Below, piece by piece: positions 35,476 through 44,407 of a stretch of 60,000 bases of DNA. The DNA comes from Apostichopus japonicus (lineage: Eukaryota; Echinodermata; Holothuroidea; Aspidochirotida; Stichopodidae). Under the pieces are notes generated by a model. The model was not told the DNA's origin. It saw only the letters and a program-made list of their open reading frames with translations, and did not search any database. Location: assembly GCF_037975245.1 (NCBI RefSeq), contig NC_092561.1, positions 4,950,001-5,010,000 of the forward strand, read 5' to 3'. Position numbers and translations under genes: made by a program. The stretch's first letter is position 1. Every line of letters begins with the position of its first letter.

Positions 35476-36402
35476 CATTGGCGGCGGAACCGGGGGGCTT
35501 GGGGGGCTCAGCCCCCAATGAAAATGTTGAGGGGGCAAATGCATGATAAGCCCCCCCCCCAATATACCAAGGCTCCGAAACGTGCATCTGCCCATTTTTC
35601 AATGCATACTTGTCGATCTGTCCGATGAACACGTATACTACATAGGTGTAATAATTTTAGTAAATGCTGGGGGGACCCTCGCATTGACGAGATCCGTTAT
35701 CTCGTCAAAACGTCAATTTTCTGAATTTTGTCATTTTGTCGAGATGGTAGTAAGTGTGCAACTCGTCAATTTGCAGAAAATTGATGCATTGACGAGATCC
35801 GTTATCTCGTCAAAACGTAAATTTTCTGAATTTTGTCACGTTACCATCTCGTCAACTCGTCAATATGCAGATAATTGTCGTTTTGTCAAGTTGGTAACTG
35901 GTCAATGCAATGTCCCTTCTACGCTTCCGTAGGTACATGCATTCGTGACAGTGCTTGGTTCATAGAAATTTGTTGGCAACTGCACATGGTTTTGGAATTA
36001 CCCATTTGTTGACATTAAGAAATGCTTTCTGTTTTTTCTTATGACATTTATTTAATTATTGCATTTAATTGCAAGTAGTAATTTACTACACTCAAAAACG
36101 TCTTTGCGAGTACACTACGAATAATAGCTACTCTCTTAAAACACCATCGAATATACAAATTACAGTACAATGTGTTTACAGATTTTTACGTGCAATCTGA
36201 GAAATTGCAGGCTGGAAACCCATATTTTAGGGCTAGGTATTCGCAGCATAAAACACTCGGGAAGTGCCGTTTCCGGCCATCTGGGGGTTTGAAAACCCCA
36301 AAATTTTCTTGTACGCTCCGCGCCAACCGATGGTGGCGCTCCGCTTAGATAGTCTCCACACATTAGCCCCCCCCCAATAATTTTCCCGTTCCGCCGCGCC
36401 TG
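35476..36402. mobile_element. Inner hAT-like element of the nest, 927 bp
   Basis: Termini CATTGGCGGCGGAAC and, reversed, CAGGCGCGGCGGAAC, with the flanking 8-mers CCCCTACC (35468-35475) and CCCCTCCC (36403-36410), a 7-of-8 match. It shares an internal module in reverse with 18960-19618, so the two are sibling families. It contains the tandem repeat at 35681-35900. Confidence 0.75.
35681..35900 (+). repeat. 105-bp tandem duplication with hairpins
   Basis: Two units start at 35681 and 35786 with GCATTGACGAGATCCG. Each contains a perfect 10-bp inverted repeat TTGACGAGAT / ATCTCGTCAA with a 5-nt loop. The strings CTCGTCAA and TTTTGTCA recur throughout. Confidence 0.85.
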
Positions 36403-36804
36403 CCCCTCCCCTAGGACGGCGATTCGTGGCATGGACCAGCATTTGCTTTCTCAAGAGTTGGGAGCTATGTAAATGTATGAGCATGAGGATTTACAGTTTA
36501 ACACCATTTTGCAGTTACAGGCTGGTTGTAAGAAATTTATAACCTATGAGAAATAAAATTTCTTGAGAAAGAAGATCCCAACTTTGTTTTATAAATATTT
36601 TAGAAAATTACACCTGGGAAACATTTTTTTTACAAGTAAATTAACATCACCATTGTACACTTTTGTCGCACCAAATTGCATCTGAGGGCATTCAGCAATA
36701 GAAAAGGGGAGGGCACCCCCTCCCCTTAGACCCCTCCCCATATCACTCTAATGCCACTTTGGCCCCTCCCAAACAAAGGCCCTGGATCCGCCAGTGAATG
36801 CTCT

Positions 36805-38137
36805 CTGTATAGCGAAAGGAGTAATCCAAAATTGCTTGATTCAACAAGTCGTTTTTTTTTTGATTGATGACAAAAATAACGTCTAGATTACACAAGCATG
36901 TACATGTCTTCGTTTTTAACTTACGTTTCTAAACAATGTTAAAACTTAATTAGTTAAAAGAGCCCTGCAACATTTTCATTGCAGTTGTATAGATTATTTA
37001 GGGTTAGTTTTATTTGCATATTGAACTCTAGCCGTAATGTTATAATTACCAGCTGATTGTATCACTGTTTTGGACGAGAAGAAATACTTCAAAGGGTTGC
37101 TGCGGAACATTGTTTACTTGTTACTCCAGTGAATCTGTATGGTGGGAAGTGAGACATATAGAAGTTACTTTAGTAAAATTAAAGCAGTTCAGTGCTTCTA
37201 GTGGGCAATTTTACCGAATCTGCTCCGAAATTACTGGAAAAAAAAGAGATCGCATATGATCATAATTAAGTCTAAGATACCTATTCGTTTGTTTAACTAA
37301 ACGAAGGATAATGGGTAAGTAAAACATTCATAAAGTTCATTCAATTCACAACATTTGGTCGTCCAGACTCATTATCAAGTATGAATCACACGTAAAGGCC
37401 CCCCCCCCATAAAAAAAATCGACTTTAACTTCACTTCCGTAAAAAGACACTTGACTAGCAGAATTAATTAAACTAATAAACTATACATATGGTCTGTAAC
37501 TTTCGAATATAATCAATAAATTGCCCTGGATCAAAAACAAATTGCTGCATTAAAATCACGTGACACAGTACGTATAATGCTGTGTTAACTTTGATTAAGC
37601 TGACTCGTTAGCAGGGATGTATGTACATCTGCCCATAGTACATGGACAGGGTAGGAATGAAGGAGTAAACATGCATGCAGCATGTACAATATAAAGTTGT
37701 TATAATTTCATTGTAACTCTCAGAGTATATACTATACATGATATAGCGGTATAGGCTTCTTATATTACATGCGACCCTATAGCAGTTACGACGCTAGCCT
37801 AAGTGGCATCACAAAATAGATACAATCTGCATGGGGCACAATAAGTTTGCCAGAACCATTCGACCTACTCAGGTTTATCAATATCCAAATTTCCGCTCTA
37901 ATTTCCACTCTCTGGACTCTTCCGTTTCTGTCTTTATGAATGTCATATCAATTATGACGGTAATAAAATACTCAGCAGGAAGTACTTTATATATCTTTGA
38001 CCTGTCATAAAATAACTAGAGATTTAATTTTAAGATAAAGTCTTTTTGTGTTTAGTAACATGTACTTTTATAGCCGCAAAAACGATAATTTCACATTTTT
38101 AAAAACCTTGGCACATATTCGAAACGGTGTGTGTTAT
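36805..38137. other. Intergenic, no gene seen
   Basis: AT-rich sequence. No coding region or repeat recognised. Confidence 0.4.
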
Positions 38138-38545
38138 TTGATTTATTATACAACACCTAATTATATTCCGGCCATTTGATTGGTCAATTGCTCGTCGATT
38201 GCATGCAAAATCCGCTCTATTGCACTCTATGAAATAGAACCATGTGTTATACTTTTTGATAGCACTTTTTTCAATGGAGCAGAGAAACCTGTCTGTTCAA
38301 AACAATCTGTTGCATGAGTACATTTTACATCCAATTATATCCAAATTTGAAGGTGTTGTATAAAACAAATAATGAATGGTTTCCATTCGTGCAATAAAGT
38401 GCAAATATTTCATTCGTTGAAAGATGTAATTTGTTCCATTCAACTCGGCTGCGCCTCGTTGAATGGAACATTCCATCTTTCAACTCATGAAATATTTGCA
38501 CTATTGCACTTATAACCATTCATTACGGTATTTGTATAATATAGG
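38138..38545. repeat. Compound inverted-repeat element
   Basis: Two palindromes overlap. In the inner one, 38391-38446 (GTGCAATAAAGTGCAAATATTTCA to TTCCATTCAAC, in part) pairs with 38458-38511 across a 12-nt centre. In the outer one, TTTATTATACAACACCT near 38148 pairs with AGGTGTTGTATAAAAC near 38351. The ends run into TA-rich sequence, so target repeats cannot be defined. It resembles a large-palindrome MITE. Confidence 0.65.
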
Positions 38546-38579
<34 letters not shown>

Positions 38580-38668
38580 TATACATATATATAGTCTATA
38601 CTTATATTCTATATATAGCCTATATATAGACTATATATAGATATATAGATTATATATATATATTATTA
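38546..38668. repeat. TA-rich region with TATATAG units
   Basis: (TA)n at 38549-38577 followed by imperfect TATATAGNCTATA units to about 38668. Confidence 0.8.
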
Positions 38669-39419
38669 TTTTATTTTGTGTAACTTGTAGTTGCCCAGAT
38701 GTATGGAAGGTTATTGCAGATTCGTTTTTAGTTGTTTGCCAACTTTATCAAACCTACAGGGGATAACTCAAGATATCGTTAGAAGAAGCAAACTCAACCA
38801 ACATTTAACCAATGTTACAGTCTGGTTAATACTCTGCTGGATAGATTCTACACACTTGCAATACTAGCACTTGGTAGACAGGCGAAAATGTGGAGTATTG
38901 TGTTTATGTGTCCATTCTTGTCGTGCTCGTAACAACACAAATGATGTTTACAGATCATACAGTAAATTCGAAAGCTAACCCAGAGCTGGGCGGAGTTAGT
39001 TGAACTTGTTGAAAGAAGTGCATACTCTTAATAACAATTATTCAACTACATCGGCCCACGCTGGACAGACCCATGCAGTAGGTAATGTAATAAACTTAAT
39101 AAACACTACACACATATGGCATACTGTATATAATTAAAACTATGGATATGCACCGACGGAACAACGCTAATTAGACTGATATGTATAGGTATACAGGGAA
39201 GCCTATAGTTAAACGGAAGTAGATAGTAAAGTATTTAAATGTATAATGTTTGCCAGACGTTCACCATGCTACCACACAGAGAAGAGATTATAATTACAGG
39301 GGTAACATTGCCCCCCCCCCCCCCACTGTTTCCCAGATCTTGAGTTGGCTTATACTTGTGTGGCCATAACGCACTAGTACTAGCATACTAATACTAGTAC
39401 CAATGTGACAGTGCAATAT
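38669..39419. other. Intergenic, no gene seen
   Basis: AT-rich sequence with a C-tract at about 39311-39324. Confidence 0.4.
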
Positions 39420-39427
39420 ATATAGGC

Positions 39428-40248
39428 GGTGACATCCCTATGTTCCGACGTCTCTATGTTCCGACAAGTTTTTGGACTCAATTTTTTATGACCCAATTTT
39501 TTTCGGACCCATTTTTTTGTGACCCAATTTTTTTCGGACCCCATTCTGTTGTGACCTGATTTTTTTCGGACCCGATTTTTTTGGACCAAAATTTTTTTGG
39601 ACCCAATTTTTTTCTGACCCCATTATTTTGTGACCCAATTTTTTTTCGGACCTTATTTTTTTGGACTAAAATTTTTTGGACCCAATTTTTTTCGGACCCA
39701 TATTTCTTTGTGCAAAATTTTTTACCAACATGTTTTCGGACCAAATTTTTTTCTGACCAATGTTTTTTGGGACCCCAATTATTTTGGACCAAAATTTTTC
39801 GGACCAAAATTTGTTGGGACCCAACTTTTGGACCAACATGATTTCTGACCAATTTTTTCCTGACCCCTAATTAGGACCAGAGACGGTCGGGACCTAAAAG
39901 TGGACCACCGGGACCTGCGACCCCTAACACCAACTTTTTTTCCGTCAGTCCCCACCCCACGGTCCGAAAAATGGGGGTCCAATAATAATGAGTCTCCAAA
40001 AACATGAAGTACCAACAAATTGGGTCCCAAAAAATGGGTCCCAAAAAATTGGGTCCGAAAAAAATGGGTCCGAAAAAAATTTGGTCAAAAAAAATTAAGA
40101 GTCCAAAAAAAATTGTCGGAACATAGAGACGTCGGAACATAGAGACGTCGGAACATAGAGACGTCGGAACATAGAGACGTCGGAACATAGAGACGTCGGA
40201 ACATAGAGACGTCGGAACATAGAGACGTCGGAACATAGAGATGTAACC
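39428..40248. mobile_element. Fold-back element with repeat-built arms, 821 bp
   Basis: Ends GGTGACATCCCTATGTTCC and, reversed, GGTTACATCTCTATGTTCC. A perfect 8-bp target duplication ATATAGGC is at 39420-39427 and 40249-40256. The arms are long inverted repeats: first CTATGTTCCGACGT units, then many degenerate GGACCAAAATTTTTT units pointing inwards from both sides to a centre near 39900-39960. The layout is that of Foldback-type elements. The open frames (Pro/Lys/Phe-rich repeats) are artefacts. Confidence 0.85.
40115..40242 (+). repeat. 16-bp tandem array, 8 units
   Basis: Exactly eight head-to-tail units of GTCGGAACATAGAGAC, the last with one base changed. It forms the outer part of the right arm of the fold-back element; the left arm has only two units, so the arms have diverged in copy number. 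Confidence 0.97.
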
Positions 40249-40269
40249 ATATAGGCCTATGCCCTTTAA

Positions 40270-40312
40270 AGGGTGTGAAGACTCGCGCAAAAAGAAACGT
40301 CTAATGCCGGTA
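40270..40312 (+). mobile_element. Single end of a TTAA-type MITE
   Basis: After TTAA (40266-40269) the sequence AGGGTGTGAAGACTCGCGC continues to AAACGTCTAATGCC, matching the right terminus of 27949-28309 in reverse. I could not find the partner end downstream. Confidence 0.6.
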
Positions 40313-42573
40313 ATCTGCCGTTAATTACGTTATTAAATAACATATTGACTGACTTGATTGCAATTGATTGTACATTGACTGAAACATTAGACAACAATAA
40401 CACATTATCAAAATTTCGGAAACAATTCACCGCTTGACAGGGAGAACGTTTACGATCAGTATAAGTTCATCGGAAACTCGCGACCTATACCGTAAATGCT
40501 TAGCAACCCATATAGTTTGGGAAATAACGTGGGTTAAACCTATGAATCAAACTTGATTGAGTGATAACTGATGGCTTGAAGGTAGTGAATTTGTCTTACC
40601 TGTTATAGGACCTGCTGGCTTCACTGAAATCAACCGAGAGCAATTATCCTTAGTTGCACTGAACACTTCCCAAAACAAACCAACTTTGATCGGAGACTTT
40701 TTTTTTCGAATGAACGAAGACAGTTTTATGACTTGTTCTGTGACGCTTTGGTTTAATTTGAAAAAGGACGAAGAATATCTTGACTTTTACGTCATTTCAC
40801 AAGTAGTAGGGACTATTCCTTTTGAGGTAAATGTGACCATATATATTAACGAAATGGAACCGAACTTAGACACACACACAGGGGGTGTCCGTCCTATCCA
40901 ATTTGTTGACCCAACTGTCAAACAATTTCAGTAACCTTATACGACACGTGGCTGTGTTTTAGAGTGACGCACAAGTTATTTTGTGGATCTAAGGTGAAGC
41001 TCAAGTTTCAGTCTTCCCCACTGAGTGAACTTGTCTCACCCGTGTTAGGTTTGACCCGAGGGGCTGCATAATAAGGTCATACGTCACTGATCTCCCGGAT
41101 CGATAACAACTGACTGACTCATTGTATAAGTTTTGCTTCTAAAAATACAAAGTTGACTCATACCCGGACCCCCTGTCCTCATCTGATTTCAATTTTGTTT
41201 TGGTAAAACTTTGCTCCGGGGATAGAATGACGACAATCCAACAAGAAGATTTAGCCTGCAATTTCAAATGACGTGTCAGGACTCTCGGAATTATTCACAC
41301 TCGGAAAATAATCCGGACTATACACCGAAGTGATTAATTGACTAATAGCAAATGACTGGAGTTAATTGAGGTATTCACTTTACACGATCAGATGTGACAC
41401 AATAAAAAAACAGAGCCCCATATAACCACATACGCGAGAATCGGTATAGGAAGAATAGCCTAACGTACTACAAGGTATAGGGAAACTATTACATACCATA
41501 CGATATGTATTCCCTGTATACATCATGACGTGCACCCTCTTTCTCTAACCTTGGTAACGGTAGTTTACGAACTACCGTACGCCGATAGTAAATTTCCCGA
41601 GGCTGACACCTGCCTTTAAAATTTTCAAGGTGACGAATATGAACAAGTCGGCTAGCGCGACATAAGATTTTTCAGTGCAAAATGCACAACGAATCGTATA
41701 GAGAACACACAGTCAATCTCCTAGTCTTGTGAAGAGTTCTAACTTTCCCGTCAATAACTTCTCATTGATACATCTGACAATATGTTTTCCAACGCATCAT
41801 AGTATATGGTATCATCATATTTTGTAATATAAAATGTCAAAAGTGGGTTTTGTTTTGCTGTTAATTTTTGTTCGAAAAACAAAAGTGATACCCTCAAGTT
41901 AAATGGAACGACACTTATAGGCCCATGTTGTTTCTTTCATTAGGTATCATCTTACGCACAATAGCAGTACAATTAGGGATAGAAGTGATTTCATGTGCCG
42001 CCGCCACATGTGGACATATTAACAACAAGCACTGAACACTATGATTGGTTCCCCCTCCTCCAATGTCAAAACTGTGTTGAGGTTCCTGGTAATGTACATG
42101 AAATGTTCGGAAGAGCCTACATGAGCACGTGAGTATACACAATCTTAATCTAACCTAAATGGGAGGTCATAGCTCCCTGATCTTAGCCAAGAGACTCCCA
42201 AGAATCGGCCTCTCGATCAACGTTGTGTGTCTTTACTATGGAAACAATCCACTGCATCTTTCAAAGTTTCTCAAAAGATCCTATCACAAGAGGGATGAAA
42301 AAGTCGATATCTATTCTCACCAGATTTGTTCCCCCACCCCCCAAGATTGTCGGATAACGCCCCTAAGTTCTGATTCAGTTTCTTATTTTTCTAATAACGT
42401 TCATGTTGAGTAACTTCTGTCTTAGGGATTTACCTCTAGAGATGAATCATACCGAGCTGTATACGTGCTATGCATTCATGGTTCTTGATCATGTCTACAT
42501 GAAAATGCGAGGTAACTTGTTAAATATAGTCGTGTGCGCCGGTTTGTGGCTGCATGCACCCTATGGGAAGTCA
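40313..42573. other. Intergenic, dispersed repeat, no gene seen
   Basis: A plus-strand open frame of 82 codons at 40686-40934 has a fairly protein-like composition but no family I recognise and no clear splice context. The stretch 42240-42400 shares CAAAAGATCCTAT, GTCGAT and AACGCC blocks with 48020-48120 and is a dispersed repeat. Confidence 0.4.
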
Positions 42574-42831
42574 CCCGGGGGCGTATTTTTTTCCCAGGAC
42601 GAACGTGGGCATCGGCCAATCAAATCCCTGGATTCCAAACATGTGACGCTTTTTCAAAAAAACATGTTGTGAATCTTTTTTCCTAGTTTTGACCCCAGAT
42701 TTTGAACGACAATCCTTCATTTTCATTGAAACTGGATCCCTAACCCACTTTCTAAACCCTAACCCTGATTTCAAACGAATTTGTAAATTCCTGAAAAACC
42801 TGAAACCCCGGAAAAAAATACGCCACCCGGG
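42574..42831. mobile_element. MITE with GGCGTATTTTTTTCC termini, about 258 bp
   Basis: The left end CCCGGGGGCGTATTTTTTTCC (in part) and the right end GGAAAAAAATACGCCACCCGG are inverted repeats of about 20 bp. The flanks are G/C-rich and no target repeat could be fixed. The sequence between contains CCCTAACCC-like strings but no telomeric array. Confidence 0.65.
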
Positions 42832-43259
42832 GGGCACGTGGATGTGGTGCACTGTGGTGCCCAAAAGAGATTGATTTAATTGTGCACACTTTGGTGTGTG
42901 GGTGTGAAAAAGTTACCAATGACCAGGGATTTAGTTGTAAAGTCGTGCGAGAGGGCCTTGACCTTGAACAAGACTGTAAACCTTCAACTTCAAATGGCCT
43001 CTAACATTATTAATCGTTATAACGGCAACAGTGACTCAAAAACGGATAGATATGCTTACATGACCAGAAAGTATATAAATCCTACAAGTTGTGACAACAC
43101 ACCTTCGAGGATTAGTGGGACATTTGATTTTGATTTGAGGGTGGTATACCACATACCACTGAGAACTCACAAAGTTGTCTCCACACTTTCTGACAAAATG
43201 GATCCAATGTGCATTCCGTTCCTCAACTCCAGTGTTTGGAAGTTTTCAACAGGCACTTT
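42832..43259. other. Intergenic, no gene recognised
   Basis: A 127-codon plus-strand frame covers 42880-43263. Its product shows no domain, and it sits between a MITE and a LINE remnant, so I do not call it a gene. Confidence 0.35.
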
Positions 43260-43730
43260 TTAGTTATATCCTTGTTTCTTCAAGTTTGCAACAACAGGAC
43301 ACTTTTCAATAATTGCGAAAAACAAAATGGAAGAGTGTATACTTTTAGTTATTGTTACCAAATATAGGGGCACTTTTAAATTATGAAAAGGGGGCAATAT
43401 TGATGCTTTTTTTTGCACAAAACTGGGGGACTTGGGTACTAGGGGGACTGGGAATAGTTTGATTAAAGGGCAAGTAAAGAAATAAAGATCAGGCACACTA
43501 TCAAGGAGACAAGACAGGTGGTAGGGGGCGAGACCGTGCAGAGCTTTGTATGTGAGTAGGTTAATTTTGAACTTCACTCGAAAATCTATCGGTAGCCAAT
43601 ACAGTGATTCCAGTAGTGGTATGACATGGTCTCTTTTCCTTTTCTTACAAACTATACGAGCAGCATTATTTTGAAGAAGTTCCAGTTCGCGAGTTATGGC
43701 AGTTGTATTAAAGGTCGTATTTTCAAATGA
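43260..43730 (-). pseudogene. LINE reverse-transcriptase C-terminal remnant
   Basis: The minus strand is open from 43730 to 43260. It encodes RELELLQNNAARIVCKK, then RDHVIPLLESLYWLPIDFRV, then KFKINLLTYKALHGLAPYHL. This is the region after the polymerase core of CR1/L2/Rex-type non-LTR retrotransposon ORF2 proteins (family knowledge: LQNxAARLV, LHWLPVxxRIxFKI, TFKALNGLAPxYL). Similarity fades after CLLDSVPDLYF and the frame stops early, so only a fragment of a dead element remains. Confidence 0.85.
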
Positions 43731-43799
43731 TTAAAAAATATCTTTCCAACAACGCATAGGTTCCTATTGCCAAATGTGACTGGATTATGAGTAATTACA

Positions 43800-44125
43800 A
43801 TTTGTAAATAATTCCCAAGGGCCTTTGAGACCTTTGTATAAATAATGTACAGTAAGAATCTTAGCTCATTTTATTCAATTAACTATTTAGAAATTCCTTT
43901 CATTGTTCTCCGATCTTAGGTATGTGCCTTTTTTCCAGTTTACTTATTTTCTTTATTCTTGATATGTTACGATCATTCATTCTTTCTTTCTTTTCCCTCG
44001 GGAGTGTAGGGAGGGGCAGTTTTTCTCTTTTAATATTTTTCTTTGCATTTATGTAAGTAACTATAAACTATTAAACCTGTATATTAAGGGGAAACAAATA
44101 AATGAATTGAATGAAAATGAAATGA
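43800..44125 (+). mobile_element. LINE 3' end (5'-truncated), opposite strand
   Basis: A non-coding stretch ends in AAATAAATGAATTGAATG followed by AAAATGAAATGAA, the short-repeat tail typical of CR1/L2-like LINE 3' ends. The block at 43970-44022 matches 25968-26020 in reverse, confirming a dispersed family. Its tail points right, whereas the RT remnant next to it points left, so they are different insertions. Confidence 0.5.
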
Positions 44126-44174
44126 ATATGTTCCTTAAAGAGAAGATAGAAAGATTAAATAGTATAGGAGTATA

Positions 44175-44407
44175 GGAGTGTTACCTCAGTGGTTAACGCC
44201 GGTGCCTTTCAATCATAAGGTCCCCGGTTCGAGTCACTCCAAGATTAATGTATGTCGTCCAGTTACAGAGTTGTTGACAATTAACAATTCATAATCATGG
44301 ACGTTAAATATGAATGTAAGAGACTGACTTCGGTCAGCTTGCGGCTTTGATAAGCCAATGCGGCTTCTTCGCGAGTTCCTGCTTGCAGGAGGATCTAATA
44401 TACATAC
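44175..44407 (+). mobile_element. tRNA-derived SINE
   Basis: The tRNA-like head at 44175-44240 has a perfect 6-bp acceptor stem (GGAGTG / CACTCC), an A box TTACCTCAGTGG (44181-44192) and a B box GGTTCGAGTCA (44226-44236). A body of about 165 bp follows, with hairpins (GACTTCGGTC; GCGGCTT...AAGCCAATGC) and a TACATACATA tail. The head lacks normal tRNA arms and length, so it is not a tRNA gene. Confidence 0.75.

Larger units (their letters stand above)
35024..36469. mobile_element. Middle inserted element of the nest, 1.45 kb
   Basis: Termini CAGAGCTCCCAACT and, reversed, CATAGCTCCCAACT match at 12 of 14 positions. They are bounded by a 6-bp direct repeat TAAATG (35018-35023 and 36470-36475). 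The 6-bp length does not fit hAT; it could be a decayed 8-bp duplication or another superfamily. Confidence 0.7.
34869..36796. mobile_element. Outer hAT-like element of a triple nest, 1.93 kb
   Basis: Terminal inverted repeats CACTGGCGGATCCA, followed by GGG-rich sequence on both sides, and a perfect 8-bp target duplication AATGCTCT (34861-34868 and 36797-36804). Most of its length is later insertions (35024-36469 and, inside that, 35476-36402). There is no transposase frame. Confidence 0.9.

Noticed and set aside
40115-40242. CRISPR-like regular array
   Set aside because: Units are contiguous 16-mers without spacers, in animal DNA.
39478-40290. Long frames on both strands rich in Phe/Gly/Pro or Lys
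   Set aside because: They follow the degenerate short repeats of the fold-back element, and several frames are open at once.
40686-40934. 82-codon frame with protein-like composition
   Set aside because: No recognisable domain, no conserved motif, no convincing splice sites; could be chance.
41560-41582. Perfect palindrome ACGGTAGTTTACGAACTACCGT
   Set aside because: No flanking direct repeats and no second copy; kept as a chance or unclassified hairpin.
42168-42179. GGGAGGTCATAGCTCCCTG, resembling the ultra-short palindromes
   Set aside because: No 7-bp direct repeats flank it and the 16-nt core is missing.
42173-42218. Possible U2 snRNA pseudogene (minus strand has TTGGCTAAGATCA)
   Set aside because: Only about 13 nt match U2; the following U2 sequence is absent.
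42744-42770. Telomere-like CCCTAACCC strings
   Set aside because: Only three imperfect units inside a MITE.
44175-44240. Functional tRNA gene
   Set aside because: Too short, D and anticodon arms do not fold properly, and a SINE body follows.
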